This document shows positions 7,753 through 17,749 of a stretch of DNA of 40,513 nucleotides, piece after piece. The DNA is from Microcaldota archaeon (lineage in GTDB: Archaea; Micrarchaeota; Micrarchaeia; Micrarchaeales; Micrarchaeaceae). The notes beneath the pieces are model-generated. The model ran no database searches and was not told the DNA's origin. It saw only the letters and a program-made list of their open reading frames with translations. Numbering within the stretch: the first letter of the stretch is position 1; the number at the start of each line of letters is the position of its first letter. The DNA lies in NCBI GenBank assembly GCA_021834785.1, contig JAKBRJ010000006.1, forward strand, positions 1 to 40,513. The letters are read 5' to 3'. The position numbers and the translations under genes are program-made.

Positions 7753-9042
7753 TTGTTGAGGACGCATTTTATAGAAGAGCTCAATGCGAGCATGGATGGA
7801 AAAGAGGTTACGCTGTCCGGATGGGTGCACGAAGTAAGGGAACTTGGCAAGATGACGTTCCTTCTGCTTAGGGACGTTACAGGCATTGCCCAGGTCATTG
7901 GAAAGAAAGGGGTTGTAGCAGACTCATTGATGGACCGGATGTCGCTGCCGAAGGAAAGCGTAGTGCGCATTGTTGGCACAGTAAAGGCCAATCCGGAGGC
8001 GAAGAGCGGCTTTGAGATAGCGATAATGGAGATAGAAAACCTTAACCCCATATCAGCAAAAATACCATTTGAAGTTACTGGAAAGGTGCCAGTGGAGATG
8101 GACGTGCGCCTTAATTATAGGTATATAGACCTGAGAAGGCAGCAGACCGAAGCCATCTTCAAGATAGAATCTACAATACTGTCATCATTTAGGGAAATTC
8201 TTTTAGGCAGGCATTTTCTTGAGATACGTACGCCATCGATAGTTGCAGAAGCGACTGAAGGAGGATCTGAGCTGTTTTCGGTTCAATACTTTGAGTCTAA
8301 GGCATTTCTCGCCCAATCGCCGCAGCTTTATAAACAACTGGCAGTCATAGGAGGATTGGATAGGGTATTTGCAATAACACCAGTATTCCGCGCAGAAAAA
8401 TCAAACGACGTATACCACCTCAACGAAGTAACGCAGATGGATATAGAAATGGCGTTTGCAGACCATCAGGATGTTATAAGCATACTTATAGAAGCAGTTA
8501 CAGGCATTATCAAAGAGGTCAAGGCCAAAAACGCCAAGGATCTTGAAATACTCAACGTAAATCTGGAGGTGCCCGAGGCAAAGGTCGTAACATACACAGA
8601 AGTAGTAGAAGCCCTGAAAGCAAAATCGGCTGGCATAAAATTCGGCGACGATTTCACTCGCGAGGACGAAAAAATGATAAATGATTTATATGGAGATGCA
8701 GTGGTAGTCACCGAATACCCTGGCTCAGTAAGGGCGTTCTATTCTATGCCGAACGACAAAAATCCGGAACTCTCGAACAGCTTTGATTTCATATACAAAG
8801 GCATGGAGATATCTAGCGGCGCACAGAGGATTCATCTTCCTGAATTGCTCATAGAAGCTATAAAAAAGAAAGGCATGGATCCGAAATCATTTGATTTTTA
8901 TGTCAATGCGTTTAGGTGCGGCGCGCCACCCCATGCAGGATGGAGCATTGGCTTAGAGCGATTGGCAATGAAGATTACGGGCATGGACAATATAAGGGAA
9001 TGCGCGTTGTTCCCAAGGGACAGGAAAAGGCTTACGCCCTGA
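7753..9042 (+). CDS. aspS: Aspartyl-tRNA synthetase (archaeal type)
   Basis: The class IIb synthetase has an N-terminal OB-fold anticodon-binding domain (1-105, including SGWVHEVRELG) and a catalytic domain. Motif 2 is FRAEKSNDVYHLNE at about 212-225, and motif 3, GWSIGLERLAM, lies near residue 400. It charges tRNA-Asp and in many archaea also tRNA-Asn. The longest frame begins at a GTG at 7744. I prefer the TTG at 7753 because GGTG (7743-7746) then lies 6 nt upstream and the product begins MLRTHF, as in other archaeal AspRS. In that numbering the position usually Trp26 in aspartate-specific enzymes is His26, while the nearby lysine (K84) is kept. Length (429) is normal. Confidence 0.95.
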   Translation: MLRTHFIEELNASMDGKEVTLSGWVHEVRELGKMTFLLLRDVTGIAQVIGKKGVVADSLMDRMSLPKESVVRIVGTVKANPEAKSGFEIAIMEIENLNPISAKIPFEVTGKVPVEMDVRLNYRYIDLRRQQTEAIFKIESTILSSFREILLGRHFLEIRTPSIVAEATEGGSELFSVQYFESKAFLAQSPQLYKQLAVIGGLDRVFAITPVFRAEKSNDVYHLNEVTQMDIEMAFADHQDVISILIEAVTGIIKEVKAKNAKDLEILNVNLEVPEAKVVTYTEVVEALKAKSAGIKFGDDFTREDEKMINDLYGDAVVVTEYPGSVRAFYSMPNDKNPELSNSFDFIYKGMEISSGAQRIHLPELLIEAIKKKGMDPKSFDFYVNAFRCGAPPHAGWSIGLERLAMKITGMDNIRECALFPRDRKRLTP

Positions 9043-9062
9043 ATGCCTGCTTTTGCATGCGC

Positions 9063-9452
9063 TTACGCGCTTTCAAAAAATTGCTCTATGCGGCGATTTA
9101 TTTTCATGGCGTTTGACTTTGTCACCGTGTAGTTCTTCTTCGCCTTCGACATCTCGTCTAGTTTTATGAAATACCAGCCTTTTCCGCTCATCCTCCACGC
9201 TATGAACGTGCTTGTGCCCGTATTTGCCTCCCAATTTTTTAGGACTTCAAACTTCTCTGTTTCTATAGCAAGCCCGGACTTCTCCCAAGCCTTGCATTCG
9301 AAAGCCAGCCCTTTCCCGTTCCTGAATACCAATATATCAGGGCTCAATGAATTTACGCCGCTGCCGGCAGACCTCATTACGGAATACCCTTTGCCGTAAA
9401 ACGTATTTATGAGCTCTCTCTCGCTCCTGGCGCCCTTTATATACCTGTGCAA
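9063..9452 (-). CDS. hjc: Holliday junction resolvase Hjc
   Basis: The 129-residue protein is an archaeal Hjc nuclease, which cuts four-way DNA junctions as a dimer. Its active site is complete: R9 and E11 in KGARSEREL, D39 in SPDILV, and E52/K54 in AFECKAW, the E-x-K of the PD-(D/E)xK fold. The basic N-terminus and SAGSG loop also match. Length is typical. The gene converges on aspS with only 20 nt between stop codons. An A/T-rich box at about 9473-9482 (minus strand) would start transcription close to the ATG, so the mRNA may be nearly leaderless. A Hef-type helicase that could act on the same substrates is encoded about 10 kb away. Confidence 0.95.
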   Translation of the reverse strand: MHRYIKGARSERELINTFYGKGYSVMRSAGSGVNSLSPDILVFRNGKGLAFECKAWEKSGLAIETEKFEVLKNWEANTGTSTFIAWRMSGKGWYFIKLDEMSKAKKNYTVTKSNAMKINRRIEQFFESA

Positions 9453-9565
9453 TAAACCACGATTGATCTATTGATTTAAAATTAATATAGCTTATTGAAG
9501 ATTTATAAAAAAGGATTTTGTGCATTATGAAGCCACAGACAGCTGTGCATCCTATGTGATGTTTG

Positions 9566-11485
9566 CTATTCGCCTATTTCGAACCTGCTCAGCGTCCTCC
9601 TGCGCCTGCTAGAAAAGGGCCTGAATTCGTTGCCATTGCCGGTATAGAATTTCGAGAAGAATTCCACATAAATAAGCCTGGCGCCCTGTATCCCGGGCTC
9701 GAATATAGCTATCACAAATGTGAAAAGCTGCCCTATTATAAGTATGAGCGTGCCGACTATGCCCAGCAGCGGGCCATGGGCCCATCCCCTTATGAAAACA
9801 AAATCTATAACACCTGCCAATATCACAGATGCAAGAAGTATGCCGACCAACCTGGTATATGACAATATGTGGCTTACAAGCGACGGTATTTCCATAAGCG
9901 ATTCAAAGCCTTCAAATGCCAGGACAGACATTATGCCGCCCGCGATTAGCACATATGATAAAGCTACAGGTATGTTGCTAAAGCCAAGCTGAGATCTGTG
10001 CAGTACTGCAAGGCCAAATATTACTATGCCTATCGCTGCTGAAAGCCAGCCAAGCCTGCCTAATGCCTTCTTCTTCTGCCCTGCTGCCATCCTATTAAAG
10101 AAACCCAGGATAAAACCTGAAGCCACCATAGCTACGCCTATCCATCCGGATATGACCAGCAATTTTGAGAGGTTCACCTCCACATTGAAGAGCGCAGTGT
10201 ATGGAAGCTGGAATCCGAAGTATTCGTTGAATGCAATGCCCAATACTATTGCTATTATTGATCCGGGTATTATCGCCTTTGCTATCGTGACCATGCCGTT
10301 AGGGCTTATTATAGTGCCTATGAACCTGCTGATCGGTTTTGGTATGAGGCTCTTCTTTGGCGGATGCTTCATTCTTCTTATAAGCCACAGCGCGCCGAGA
10401 AGCATAATAATTCCATACCCTGCATCCCCAACCATAAGTCCAAAGAATATTGGAAATATAAACGCAAACATTACAGTAGGGTCTATCTCGTCGCTCCTTG
10501 GCAGGGAATAAAACCTTATGAAAAATTCATAAAGCCTGGTCTTTACAGGGTTGTCGAATTTTGTTGGAGGCAGCGATTTTGTCTCAACTGTATCGAGTAT
10601 ATAATGCTCTTTAGTTACATTTGCCAGGTCCTTTTCAAGGCCCTTCATATTGGCTGCTGGCACCCATCCGTCTATAGTTATCACAGATTTGCTTATCCCC
10701 AGCCTAGAAGTTATATCCAGCTTTTCCGTTTCCAAATCTAACTGCTCTCTTATTGCGCTTACTATCCCGTAATACTCATTGGATATCGCATCAAGCTCAT
10801 CATTGAGCGATGACTTGCGCATCTCAAGCTTTTTAATCTCGGCGTTTAGCCTTGACCTCTCTTCCGCCACGCTGCCCTTGAATTCAGGCAGCACTTCTAG
10901 CCTTATCTTATAGCTTTCTGAAAATTTTCCGAACTTGTTCTGGTCCTGCTTTGATATTGATATTATGGCAGAGTTTTTGCCCCGGGAAATTATGCAGTCA
11001 ACATTTTTTTCTGCATTTTCCAAAAATTCGTCAAGCTTCTGGCCATATGCAAGAAATGACATAGTCATGCTGGAATTCAATATTGATAGGTCTTTATCAA
11101 AATGCCCGATCATGCGTACCGTACTTAGCTTATCGTTCAGGTTCTTAAGCTTAGACGACAATGCTTCTATGTCCCTGCTTATTGCAGATACCCGATCGGC
11201 TATTTTTATGGAATCTGCCTTTGAAAAGAGATCGCTTAAGCTTTCAAAACGGTAGCGTTTTTTTGATTCTTTTTGGTGCATCATGCCTTCCAGGCTGCGA
11301 AATCTTTGAGCATATGTGCTTACCTCCCCGTATTTTATTGCGTGGCTCCCAAGAAGCATGAATACGTCTTCCGGCACCTGCTCTACCTGCATTACGCCAA
11401 GGTCATGGAGTGCTGAGAGCGCAGGCTCATAATACATCCTGTCTATTATGAGCCTTATCCTTGACATCTTTGCAGGTTTGAACAT
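9566..11485 (-). CDS. atpI: A-type ATP synthase subunit I (a subunit)
   Basis: The 639-residue protein is subunit I/a, the membrane stator that forms the ion half-channels beside the c-ring. The N-terminal 300 residues form the soluble arm, beginning FKPAKMSRIRLIIDRMYYEP, with coiled-coil stretches around 90-260. The rest holds seven or eight transmembrane helices. The essential arginine is in SHILSYTRLVGILL, where the Arg neutralises the c-subunit carboxylate during rotation. It is the last gene of the operon. Its ATG follows the subunit H stop directly, and GGTG lies 5 nt before it with the H stop codon inside the spacer, so translation is probably coupled. In many archaea I is near the front of the operon; here it is at the end. 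Confidence 0.95.
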   Translation of the reverse strand: MFKPAKMSRIRLIIDRMYYEPALSALHDLGVMQVEQVPEDVFMLLGSHAIKYGEVSTYAQRFRSLEGMMHQKESKKRYRFESLSDLFSKADSIKIADRVSAISRDIEALSSKLKNLNDKLSTVRMIGHFDKDLSILNSSMTMSFLAYGQKLDEFLENAEKNVDCIISRGKNSAIISISKQDQNKFGKFSESYKIRLEVLPEFKGSVAEERSRLNAEIKKLEMRKSSLNDELDAISNEYYGIVSAIREQLDLETEKLDITSRLGISKSVITIDGWVPAANMKGLEKDLANVTKEHYILDTVETKSLPPTKFDNPVKTRLYEFFIRFYSLPRSDEIDPTVMFAFIFPIFFGLMVGDAGYGIIMLLGALWLIRRMKHPPKKSLIPKPISRFIGTIISPNGMVTIAKAIIPGSIIAIVLGIAFNEYFGFQLPYTALFNVEVNLSKLLVISGWIGVAMVASGFILGFFNRMAAGQKKKALGRLGWLSAAIGIVIFGLAVLHRSQLGFSNIPVALSYVLIAGGIMSVLAFEGFESLMEIPSLVSHILSYTRLVGILLASVILAGVIDFVFIRGWAHGPLLGIVGTLILIIGQLFTFVIAIFEPGIQGARLIYVEFFSKFYTGNGNEFRPFSSRRRRTLSRFEIGE

Positions 11486-11803
11486 TCATACACCGAATTT
11501 CTCATTTACAGCGTCAGAGAACATATTCATTGCATCTTCATCGCTTGGTTTTTTCAGGGCCTTTATTCCTGCGATCTTCGATTCATAGATTTCATTTGCA
11601 CGCTTTGATGCATCAGCTTCGGCAGACGCAATTTCCTTTTGATATGCAAGATCTGCACTTTCTATGCCAGCCTTTAAATCCTCTTCTGCCTTTGCATGCG
11701 CCTCAATCAGCCTTATCCGTGCTTCTTCCTCTGCATCCTTTATCTCTTTTTCAGAATCAGTCTCGGCCTGCTTTATCTTTTCTAAAATGCTTATATCGCT
11801 CAT
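11486..11803 (-). CDS. atpH: A-type ATP synthase subunit H (peripheral stalk)
   Basis: The 105-residue protein is almost entirely a charged, alanine-rich coiled coil (for example AEEEARIRLIEAHAKAEEDL). This is the hallmark of subunit H, which pairs with subunit E to form the peripheral stalks. It lacks membrane segments. GGTG lies 5 nt before its ATG. The ATG overlaps the stop codon of the preceding 58-residue gene (ATGA), and subunit I starts right after its own stop. Sequence conservation in this subunit is low, so the call rests on composition, length and operon position. Confidence 0.8.
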   Translation of the reverse strand: MSDISILEKIKQAETDSEKEIKDAEEEARIRLIEAHAKAEEDLKAGIESADLAYQKEIASAEADASKRANEIYESKIAGIKALKKPSDEDAMNMFSDAVNEKFGV

Positions 11804-11976
11804 TTCAACACCATGATGACAAAGAACAGGAATGCCATAGTTGCGATGACGTTGAACGCCAAAAACGCCATCTTTATGGCCCTAAACCTCCTTAGGGCTT
11901 TGGCGCCGCTAGCCTTAGGCACGGGCATTGCATTGCTCCCCTTTGCCCAATAATTCTTATAGTTATACGTTTTCAT
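11800..11976 (-). CDS. Small single-helix membrane protein inside the ATP synthase operon
   Basis: This 58-codon frame runs from the ATG at 11976 to a TGA at 11800-11802. It overlaps the end of subunit D by 14 nt and the start of subunit H by an ATGA junction, so it fills exactly the space between two operon genes. The first 35 residues are hydrophilic and strongly basic ([12 protein letters not shown], then KALRRFRAIK). Residues about 36-57 form one hydrophobic helix, AFLAFNVIATMAFLFFVIMV, followed by a final Lys. Charge distribution predicts the N-terminus in the cytoplasm. I recognise no A-ATPase subunit of this kind. It could be a small accessory or assembly factor of the membrane sector. 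The coding evidence is the perfect fit between neighbours; the function is unknown. Confidence 0.75.
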   Translation of the reverse strand: MKTYNYKNYWAKGSNAMPVPKASGAKALRRFRAIKMAFLAFNVIATMAFLFFVIMVLK

Positions 11977-12589
11977 TCAACTTGCCCTTTATAAACTTTA
12001 ATGAAACTATCTGGTCCCGCTCAAGGTCTTCCAGACGCTGCTTTATATAGGATACCTTTGATTTTAAATTCGGTATTGCCACGTTTTCAATGGCATTCGA
12101 GCGCCGGTTAAGCTTTTCTATTTCATGCAGCAGCTTACGCAGAGAATTCTCCTTCTCCGCTATTTCTATGAGCATCATAAACAATTCCAGATAGCTTCGC
12201 TTTGCGTCTTCTATGGAAGTAGGTACGCTGATGAGCTCGTACCCCATCGGCATTGAGGCGTATCCGTTTAGGTTTATATTCGGTATCTTTACGCCCATGA
12301 CGTTTTTTGCAGACACCTTGGCGGATATATCGCTCTGCTCCGCAGCTATCCTTTCCAGATTGATCCTCCCGGATACCATCTCCGCAAGCTTGATGCTTTC
12401 TATTGATTGCGATACCATTGCGTATAGGTTTCCGCGCAAGGCTTTTATCTGCCTGGCGAGGTCGAAGAATTCCAGCACTAGGCTAGAGCGTTTCATCTTG
12501 AGCAGATTCAGGCCTTTTGAGGCGACCCTTATCCTGCCCTTTGTCTTTATGAGCTCTATTCTAGTAGTCTTCAGGTTACTTTGCGCCAT
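11963..12589 (-). CDS. atpD: A-type ATP synthase subunit D (central stalk)
   Basis: The 208-residue protein matches subunit D, the rotor shaft that turns inside the A3B3 head. The N-terminal coiled coil carries the conserved region [20 protein letters not shown] followed by [14 protein letters not shown] central segment contains the [13 protein letters not shown] loop, and a C-terminal coiled coil includes [21 protein letters not shown], the conserved RRxNALE-like motif. It overlaps subunit B by 14 nt at its start and the small membrane protein gene by 14 nt at its end, which implies translational coupling along the operon. Confidence 0.93.
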   Translation of the reverse strand: MAQSNLKTTRIELIKTKGRIRVASKGLNLLKMKRSSLVLEFFDLARQIKALRGNLYAMVSQSIESIKLAEMVSGRINLERIAAEQSDISAKVSAKNVMGVKIPNINLNGYASMPMGYELISVPTSIEDAKRSYLELFMMLIEIAEKENSLRKLLHEIEKLNRRSNAIENVAIPNLKSKVSYIKQRLEDLERDQIVSLKFIKGKLNENV

Positions 12590-13964
12590 TATTCCACTTG
12601 CCGTATTTTTTAATGTATTCGTCTTTTATGCGCTTTATCTCCCTTTCGTCAAGCGGGGCGAAGAGATCCCAGCCTATGCCGAGCGTTTTTTCTATGCTTC
12701 GGTCTTCATAATAATCCTGCTTCACGAAGTTGCTCTCGAACGAATCCGCGAATTTAAGGAATTTCTTGTCGTTTGCGCTGAGCGCTTCTTCTCCGACAAT
12801 CTCAGTAAGGCTGCGGAGGTCCTTACCTCTCGCGTATGCAGCATAAAGCTGATCTGCTACTCCCCTATGGTCTTCCCTGGTGCTTTTCTTGCCTATGCCC
12901 TGGTTCATTAACCTTGACAGCGATAAAAGGACATCGATATTCGGATATACTCCACGCCTGTATAATTCCCTGCTGAGCACTATTTGGCCTTCAGTTATGT
13001 AACCAGTAAGATCAGGTATTGGATGGGTGATGTCATCTCCCGGCATCGTGAGTATAGGTATCTGTGTTATAGATCCCTTTCTGCTTTTTATTTTCCCGGC
13101 GCGCTCGTATATTGTAGAAAGATCCGTATACATGTATCCAGGATATCCCCTTCTTCCGGGGACCTCTTCCCTTGCTGCGGAAACTTCTCTCAGCGCCTCG
13201 CAGTAGTTTGTCATATCTGTAAGTATTACCAGCACATGCATATTTTCCTTGTATGCCAAATATTCCGCAGTCGTAAGCGCAAGCCTAGGGAGGATTATTC
13301 TTTCCATAGACGGTTCAGACGACAGATTAAGAAACATCACTGCGCGCTCCAATGCACCGGTCTCTTCAAACTCCTTCTTGAAGAAGTTTGCCTCTTCGCT
13401 GTTTATGCCTATGCCTCCGAATACAACGCTAAAGCCTTCGCTCTCGCCCAATATCTTCGCCTGCCTAGCTATCTGTGCAGCTATGCGATTGTGAGGAAGT
13501 CCAGAGCCTGAGAATATTGGCAGCTTTTGCCCTCTTACCAGGGTATTCATCCCGTCAATAGTGGATATGCCGGTCTGTATGAATTCCGACGGCTCTTCCC
13601 TTGCATACGGGTTGATAGAGCTGCCATTTATGTCCAGAGATTCGTTGCTGTATATGGGAGGGCTTCTGTCCCTTGGACGGCCCATGCCATCGAATATCCT
13701 GCCAAGCATGTCTGTGCTCACGTTTATATGTGCAGTATTGCCCAGGAATTTGACCTTAGTATTGCCCAGATTCATGCCTCTCGTCTCGCCGAATGACTGC
13801 ACTATTGCCAAGCCGTCCCTGCTGTCGAGGACCTGTCCTGTGACTGATCTGCCGTCCTCCAGTTTTACCTCGACCAATTCGTTGTATCCGGCATCCTTTA
13901 CGCCCTCTACAAATAGAAGCACGTTTGTGACCTTGTTTATCGTTTTATAGTATATGTCATTCAT
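12576..13964 (-). CDS. atpB: A-type ATP synthase subunit B
   Basis: The 462-residue non-catalytic subunit B alternates with A in the hexameric head. It has the family's beta-barrel start, the [13 protein letters not shown] segment and the nucleotide-fold region [15 protein letters not shown] in place of a Walker A motif. It also has the [20 protein letters not shown] stretch and the conserved [16 protein letters not shown] segment that includes the arginine finger region. GGTG lies 5 nt before the ATG at 13964, 11 nt after the stop of subunit A. Length is typical. Confidence 0.96.
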   Translation of the reverse strand: MNDIYYKTINKVTNVLLFVEGVKDAGYNELVEVKLEDGRSVTGQVLDSRDGLAIVQSFGETRGMNLGNTKVKFLGNTAHINVSTDMLGRIFDGMGRPRDRSPPIYSNESLDINGSSINPYAREEPSEFIQTGISTIDGMNTLVRGQKLPIFSGSGLPHNRIAAQIARQAKILGESEGFSVVFGGIGINSEEANFFKKEFEETGALERAVMFLNLSSEPSMERIILPRLALTTAEYLAYKENMHVLVILTDMTNYCEALREVSAAREEVPGRRGYPGYMYTDLSTIYERAGKIKSRKGSITQIPILTMPGDDITHPIPDLTGYITEGQIVLSRELYRRGVYPNIDVLLSLSRLMNQGIGKKSTREDHRGVADQLYAAYARGKDLRSLTEIVGEEALSANDKKFLKFADSFESNFVKQDYYEDRSIEKTLGIGWDLFAPLDEREIKRIKDEYIKKYGKWNNGAK

Positions 13965-13975
13965 TCTAGCACCAT

Positions 13976-15730
13976 TTATTTCTTCTCTGGCTCAATAGCC
14001 TTTATTTTAGATATAGACGATATTATTTCATTATAATACTGCTCTATCGCTTCTTCCTTCACGAATTTCATCTTCGCTATCTTTTGCCTTACCTCTAGAT
14101 CAGCCATCTGTTCCATCGCCACACCCTTGCTGAGTGCTATTTCCTCCTCATCGCCCAATGCAAGGATTGACTTTAGCATCATATACTGCTTGCGTATTGA
14201 TGTATATGCATCGACTTCGTCGAAAGCGCTTTGCTGCAGGTAATCCTCCCTTATGCTTTTCGCTACGTCCAGTATCAGTTTGTCTGCTTCCGGAAGCGCA
14301 TCATATCCTACAAGCTGCACAATTTCGTTTATTTCAGCCTCTTTCTGCAGCGTGCCCATAGCCTTCTGGTAGAGTTCAGGCCAATCTTCTGCAACATTCT
14401 TCAGGTACCAAGGCTTTAGATCGTCTATGTACAACGAATAGCTGTTCAACCAGTTTATTGAAGGGAAGTGCCTGCTGTTCGCCAGCGAAGCGTCCAAAGC
14501 CCAGAAAACCCTTGTAACTCTGAGAGTATTTTGAGATACCGGCTCAGATATGTCTCCCCCCGGAGGTGAGACTGCGCCTATTGCAGTTATTGATCCAGTG
14601 CTGCCGCTCATGACATTTACCCTGCCTGCACGCTCATAGAATTCTGCGATTTTCCTTCCCAAATATGCAGGATATCCTTCTTCTCCAGGCATTTCCTCCA
14701 ATCGCCCAGATATCTCCCTTAGCGCCTCTGCCCATCTTGATGTGCTGTCGGCCATAAGGGCAACATTGTACCCCATATCCCTATAATATTCTGCCAGCGT
14801 TATTCCAGTATATATGCTGGCTTCCCTGGCTGCGACAGGCATGTTAGACGTATTTGCAATCAGTATTGTCCTTTGCATCAGCGGTTTCCCTGATTTTGGA
14901 TCATTAAGCTCGGGGAATGTTGAGAGTATCTCAGTCATCTCGTTGCCGCGTTCTCCGCATCCCACATATATGACTATATCGCTATCGCTCCATTTGGACA
15001 GCTGATGCTGTATTACGGTTTTGCCAGACCCGAATGGCCCGGGAACCGCACTTGTTCCCCCTTTTGCTACCGGAAACAATGTGTCTATGACCCTTTGCCC
15101 CGTTATTAATGGTATATCGGGAGGAAGCTTATCGGCTACGGGGCGCGGCATCCTTACGGGCCAATACTGCAGCATGGCAATATCGACGCTTTTCTTCTGG
15201 CTGTCGGTAATCGAAGCTATCTTTTCTTTTATTGTATAATCGCCCTCCTTCAGGCCTTTTATGACGCCAGCAACTCCATATGGCACCATTACCATGTGTT
15301 TTATTATTTCTGTTTCTTCAACTTCGCCTATAATTGCACCAGATGTTACTGCATCGCCGTCTTTTACCGACGGAACGAAATGCCATTTCTTCCCAGTATC
15401 AAGCGGCTCTACCTCAATTCCACGGGCTATGAAATCTCCGCTTTTTGACATTATCTTGTCAAGCGGACGCTGTATGCCGTCGTATATGGAACCTATCAGC
15501 CCAGGGCCCAGCATCACGGAGAGCTGCCTGTGGGTGTTTTCTACGGGCTCGCCGGGTTTTATGCCGCTGGTATCCTCGTAAACCTGTATTATGGCCTGCG
15601 CTTTGTCCAACTTTATTATTTCCCCTATTAATCCTGAGCTGCCTACCTTAACAACGTCATACATCTTAGGGTTGTCCAGGCCATCAGCTATTACAACCGG
15701 GCCAGAAACCCTGAATATTTTGCCTTCCAT
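13976..15730 (-). CDS. atpA: A-type ATP synthase catalytic subunit A
   Basis: This is the catalytic subunit, which makes or splits ATP. It contains the Walker A motif GPFGSGKT (231-238 from the start used here) and the archaeal-type bulge domain inserted before it. Later come [10 protein letters not shown] with the catalytic Glu, [20 protein letters not shown], and the [10 protein letters not shown] segment. The open frame could begin at 15760, overlapping subunit F by 26 nt. I place the start at the ATG at 15730 because the product then begins [13 protein letters not shown], the family's usual N-terminus, and AAGTGA sits just upstream at normal spacing. No intein is present. Length from this start (584) is normal. 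Confidence 0.95.
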   Translation of the reverse strand: MEGKIFRVSGPVVIADGLDNPKMYDVVKVGSSGLIGEIIKLDKAQAIIQVYEDTSGIKPGEPVENTHRQLSVMLGPGLIGSIYDGIQRPLDKIMSKSGDFIARGIEVEPLDTGKKWHFVPSVKDGDAVTSGAIIGEVEETEIIKHMVMVPYGVAGVIKGLKEGDYTIKEKIASITDSQKKSVDIAMLQYWPVRMPRPVADKLPPDIPLITGQRVIDTLFPVAKGGTSAVPGPFGSGKTVIQHQLSKWSDSDIVIYVGCGERGNEMTEILSTFPELNDPKSGKPLMQRTILIANTSNMPVAAREASIYTGITLAEYYRDMGYNVALMADSTSRWAEALREISGRLEEMPGEEGYPAYLGRKIAEFYERAGRVNVMSGSTGSITAIGAVSPPGGDISEPVSQNTLRVTRVFWALDASLANSRHFPSINWLNSYSLYIDDLKPWYLKNVAEDWPELYQKAMGTLQKEAEINEIVQLVGYDALPEADKLILDVAKSIREDYLQQSAFDEVDAYTSIRKQYMMLKSILALGDEEEIALSKGVAMEQMADLEVRQKIAKMKFVKEEAIEQYYNEIISSISKIKAIEPEKK

Positions 15731-15734
15731 GATA

Positions 15735-16058
15735 TCACTTAACATTTTGAATATTGACACCTAAAATCCTTTTTGCAAGAGCCTCTACGGATTCGGCTTT
15801 GCCCTCATTGGCTCCCGTGGGTATAAATACCACTATTGGCTTGAGCATCGTTTCGAAACGCCTCAATGCAGAAGTTGTAAGCGCATCGCGTATCGAATCA
15901 GACGCGATCACAAGGCTGTATTGCGCAGATTCTGCAATCTCGGCAAGCTTGCCCGCGCCCTCTTCCCCATACGATATAAAAACATCCTTTATCCCTACAA
16001 GCTTGAAGCCCAATGCGACTTCCCTTTCTGCGATAACAGCTATCTTTTCAAGTTCCAT
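15735..16058 (-). CDS. atpF: A-type ATP synthase subunit F
   Basis: The 107-residue protein is subunit F, a small alpha/beta protein bound to the central stalk that regulates ATP hydrolysis. It has the typical pattern of an initial beta strand (KIAVIAE), a phrase [11 protein letters not shown] corresponding to the usual GF-LAGI segment, a middle strand [13 protein letters not shown] and PIVVFIPTG near the end, then a short C-terminal helix. It lies between C and A, as in other archaeal operons, and the subunit A start follows its stop by 4 nt. Confidence 0.92.
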   Translation of the reverse strand: MELEKIAVIAEREVALGFKLVGIKDVFISYGEEGAGKLAEIAESAQYSLVIASDSIRDALTTSALRRFETMLKPIVVFIPTGANEGKAESVEALAKRILGVNIQNVK

Positions 16059-16101
16059 GCGTTCACATCATATTTTTGTACCATGCTTCCATATTGTGCG
16101 T

Positions 16102-17157
16102 TCATATTATATAATCCAATATTTTCATGTGGCTGAAGCGCTCGTCGCTCAACCCGTAATAGTTTTTAAGCCACGCATTCCTCACTTCATCGCGCTCTAT
16201 TTCTGCGCGCATCATGAACGCCAGAAGGAATCCCAATGAGAACCCAGAGCGCCTGAAGATGCCCAGATACTTCTTGTATAATTCCTTTTTCAGCGCCACC
16301 TCTATATAGCTAAGGAATGGATCTTTCTTATAAAGGTCAAACGCATAGTCTATCTTGAATGGGGAATAGTCCTTTATTTCATATATGTCCTTCTCAGCCA
16401 GTTCCGACAGCGTGCTTTCAGGAATGCTGCCGCCTTTTATAAAGTATGATTTTATATCCTTATAATGCATAACGGAAGCTTTTATGCTGCTCATTAGGTT
16501 CTTTATGTCTATGCTATCGCGCAGGTAGTTTAGAATCTGGCCCTCTGGGCTGTTATGCATCCGGTATGCATCGATTAGCCTGTCGTAATACAGCAGGTCC
16601 AATGACAGTATCATCCCGGATATATCGTTGTCTTTCTTTACATCATCCATTGATTTCATTAGAGTGACGCCATATCCGTATTTTACCAGATTCTTCACCA
16701 CGCCTTCTATGTCGCTCTGCTCAAGGATATTTTTGTAGTCTTCTTTCGTTATTATGGCACCGAGAAGCCCGGCAGGCACTCCTCTCCCTATTACCAAGAA
16801 TGCCTCTGTCTGCTCGACCCTGTATCCGAGCTTTTTTGATGATATTATAAGCTTTATATTTTCTATGTCAAATCTGCTTAGATAAGCATTTACAAATGGC
16901 AGTGCATTGCTTGGCACGGCGAACAGCACGTTTTGCATAGACGACATCATATGTGCATTTATTACCGCTTCTATCAGGTCAGTACCTTTGTAAAGCCCAG
17001 ATAAGCCGTCAATCTCCTTTGAATAGTTGGCAGCAGATAGCTGTTTGACAAATTCGTCTCCTTTCTTTTGGGATAGCTGGTCTATAAAACCTCCATCAAG
17101 AAATGCAGTGCCTAAAACCCTGAGCTGGCCGTATTTGCCGATATAAGCTGTGTCCAT
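16102..17157 (-). CDS. atpC: A-type ATP synthase subunit C
   Basis: The 351-residue, mostly helical protein corresponds to subunit C (V-type d / AC39 family). This is the funnel-shaped adaptor that joins the central stalk to the c-ring. It has no transmembrane segments. Family features include the three-fold repeated helical layout and a motif around SYIEVALKKELYKKYLGIFRRSG near the C-terminus. That motif is followed by SLGFLLAFMMRAEIERDEVRN, the well-conserved end of AC39 proteins. Position between E and F is canonical. AGGAGT precedes the ATG, which lies 2 nt from the end of subunit E. Confidence 0.9.
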   Translation of the reverse strand: MDTAYIGKYGQLRVLGTAFLDGGFIDQLSQKKGDEFVKQLSAANYSKEIDGLSGLYKGTDLIEAVINAHMMSSMQNVLFAVPSNALPFVNAYLSRFDIENIKLIISSKKLGYRVEQTEAFLVIGRGVPAGLLGAIITKEDYKNILEQSDIEGVVKNLVKYGYGVTLMKSMDDVKKDNDISGMILSLDLLYYDRLIDAYRMHNSPEGQILNYLRDSIDIKNLMSSIKASVMHYKDIKSYFIKGGSIPESTLSELAEKDIYEIKDYSPFKIDYAFDLYKKDPFLSYIEVALKKELYKKYLGIFRRSGFSLGFLLAFMMRAEIERDEVRNAWLKNYYGLSDERFSHMKILDYII

Positions 17158-17159
17158 GA

Positions 17160-17729
17160 TTACTCCTTTATGAACTCCAAGACTTTGTTCGCTATATCAT
17201 TCTTGGAGTTTTCAATTATGCTCTTTAATGTATAGTCTACTTCGCGCTTGCCGTCTTTTGATATGGCTTTCAGACCTCCGACGAACTCGCTTCCTGCGTC
17301 GGCCAGCACAAACTTCTGCTTGCCTTTGCTTATGAGTTTGGCATCCTCCTTGCTTATAATTATAGTGCAATCGTCCCCCAATTCCCCCAAGGCTACTGAA
17401 GCCAGCTTTGCGATCAATTTCTTATACTGGCTCGTTTTCATATATTTCATATAATTTTCCATTATTGCATCGAGGGTTGACTCTATTGCGGCATTTACTT
17501 CGCCGTTGTATACGCTTTTGGCTTTGATTGCGGCCTTCGACATTTCCCTGCTCATAATCTGTTCACGCTCAAGCTTCGCTTTTGCTTGAAGATTTTTTGA
17601 ATACTCGCCGACTTCTGCGGCGGTTTTCGAGAGGAGTTGGGCAACCTCATCATCGGAATTGCCCGATATCTCACGTAGCCTGTCTGCCTTTTGTTTTTTT
17701 ATGCTTTCAAGTATCTCTTCGAAACTCAT
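17160..17729 (-). CDS. atpE: A-type ATP synthase subunit E (peripheral stalk)
   Basis: The 189-residue protein has a long N-terminal coiled coil (about 1-100, rich in Lys, Glu and Ala). A compact alpha/beta C-terminal domain follows, containing DCTIIISKEDAKLI and GGLKAISKDGKREVDYTLKS. This is the structure of subunit E, which anchors the peripheral stalk to the top of the head. GGCGGT lies upstream of its ATG. It is second in the operon after the c subunit. Confidence 0.92.
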   Translation of the reverse strand: MSFEEILESIKKQKADRLREISGNSDDEVAQLLSKTAAEVGEYSKNLQAKAKLEREQIMSREMSKAAIKAKSVYNGEVNAAIESTLDAIMENYMKYMKTSQYKKLIAKLASVALGELGDDCTIIISKEDAKLISKGKQKFVLADAGSEFVGGLKAISKDGKREVDYTLKSIIENSKNDIANKVLEFIKE

Positions 17730-17749
17730 CGTTTACCGCCCTTTGAGTA

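Noticed and set aside
12213..12911. 232-codon plus-strand frame opposite ATP synthase subunits D and B
   Set aside because: It is the antisense shadow of two firmly identified genes and has no recognisable domain or start signal.
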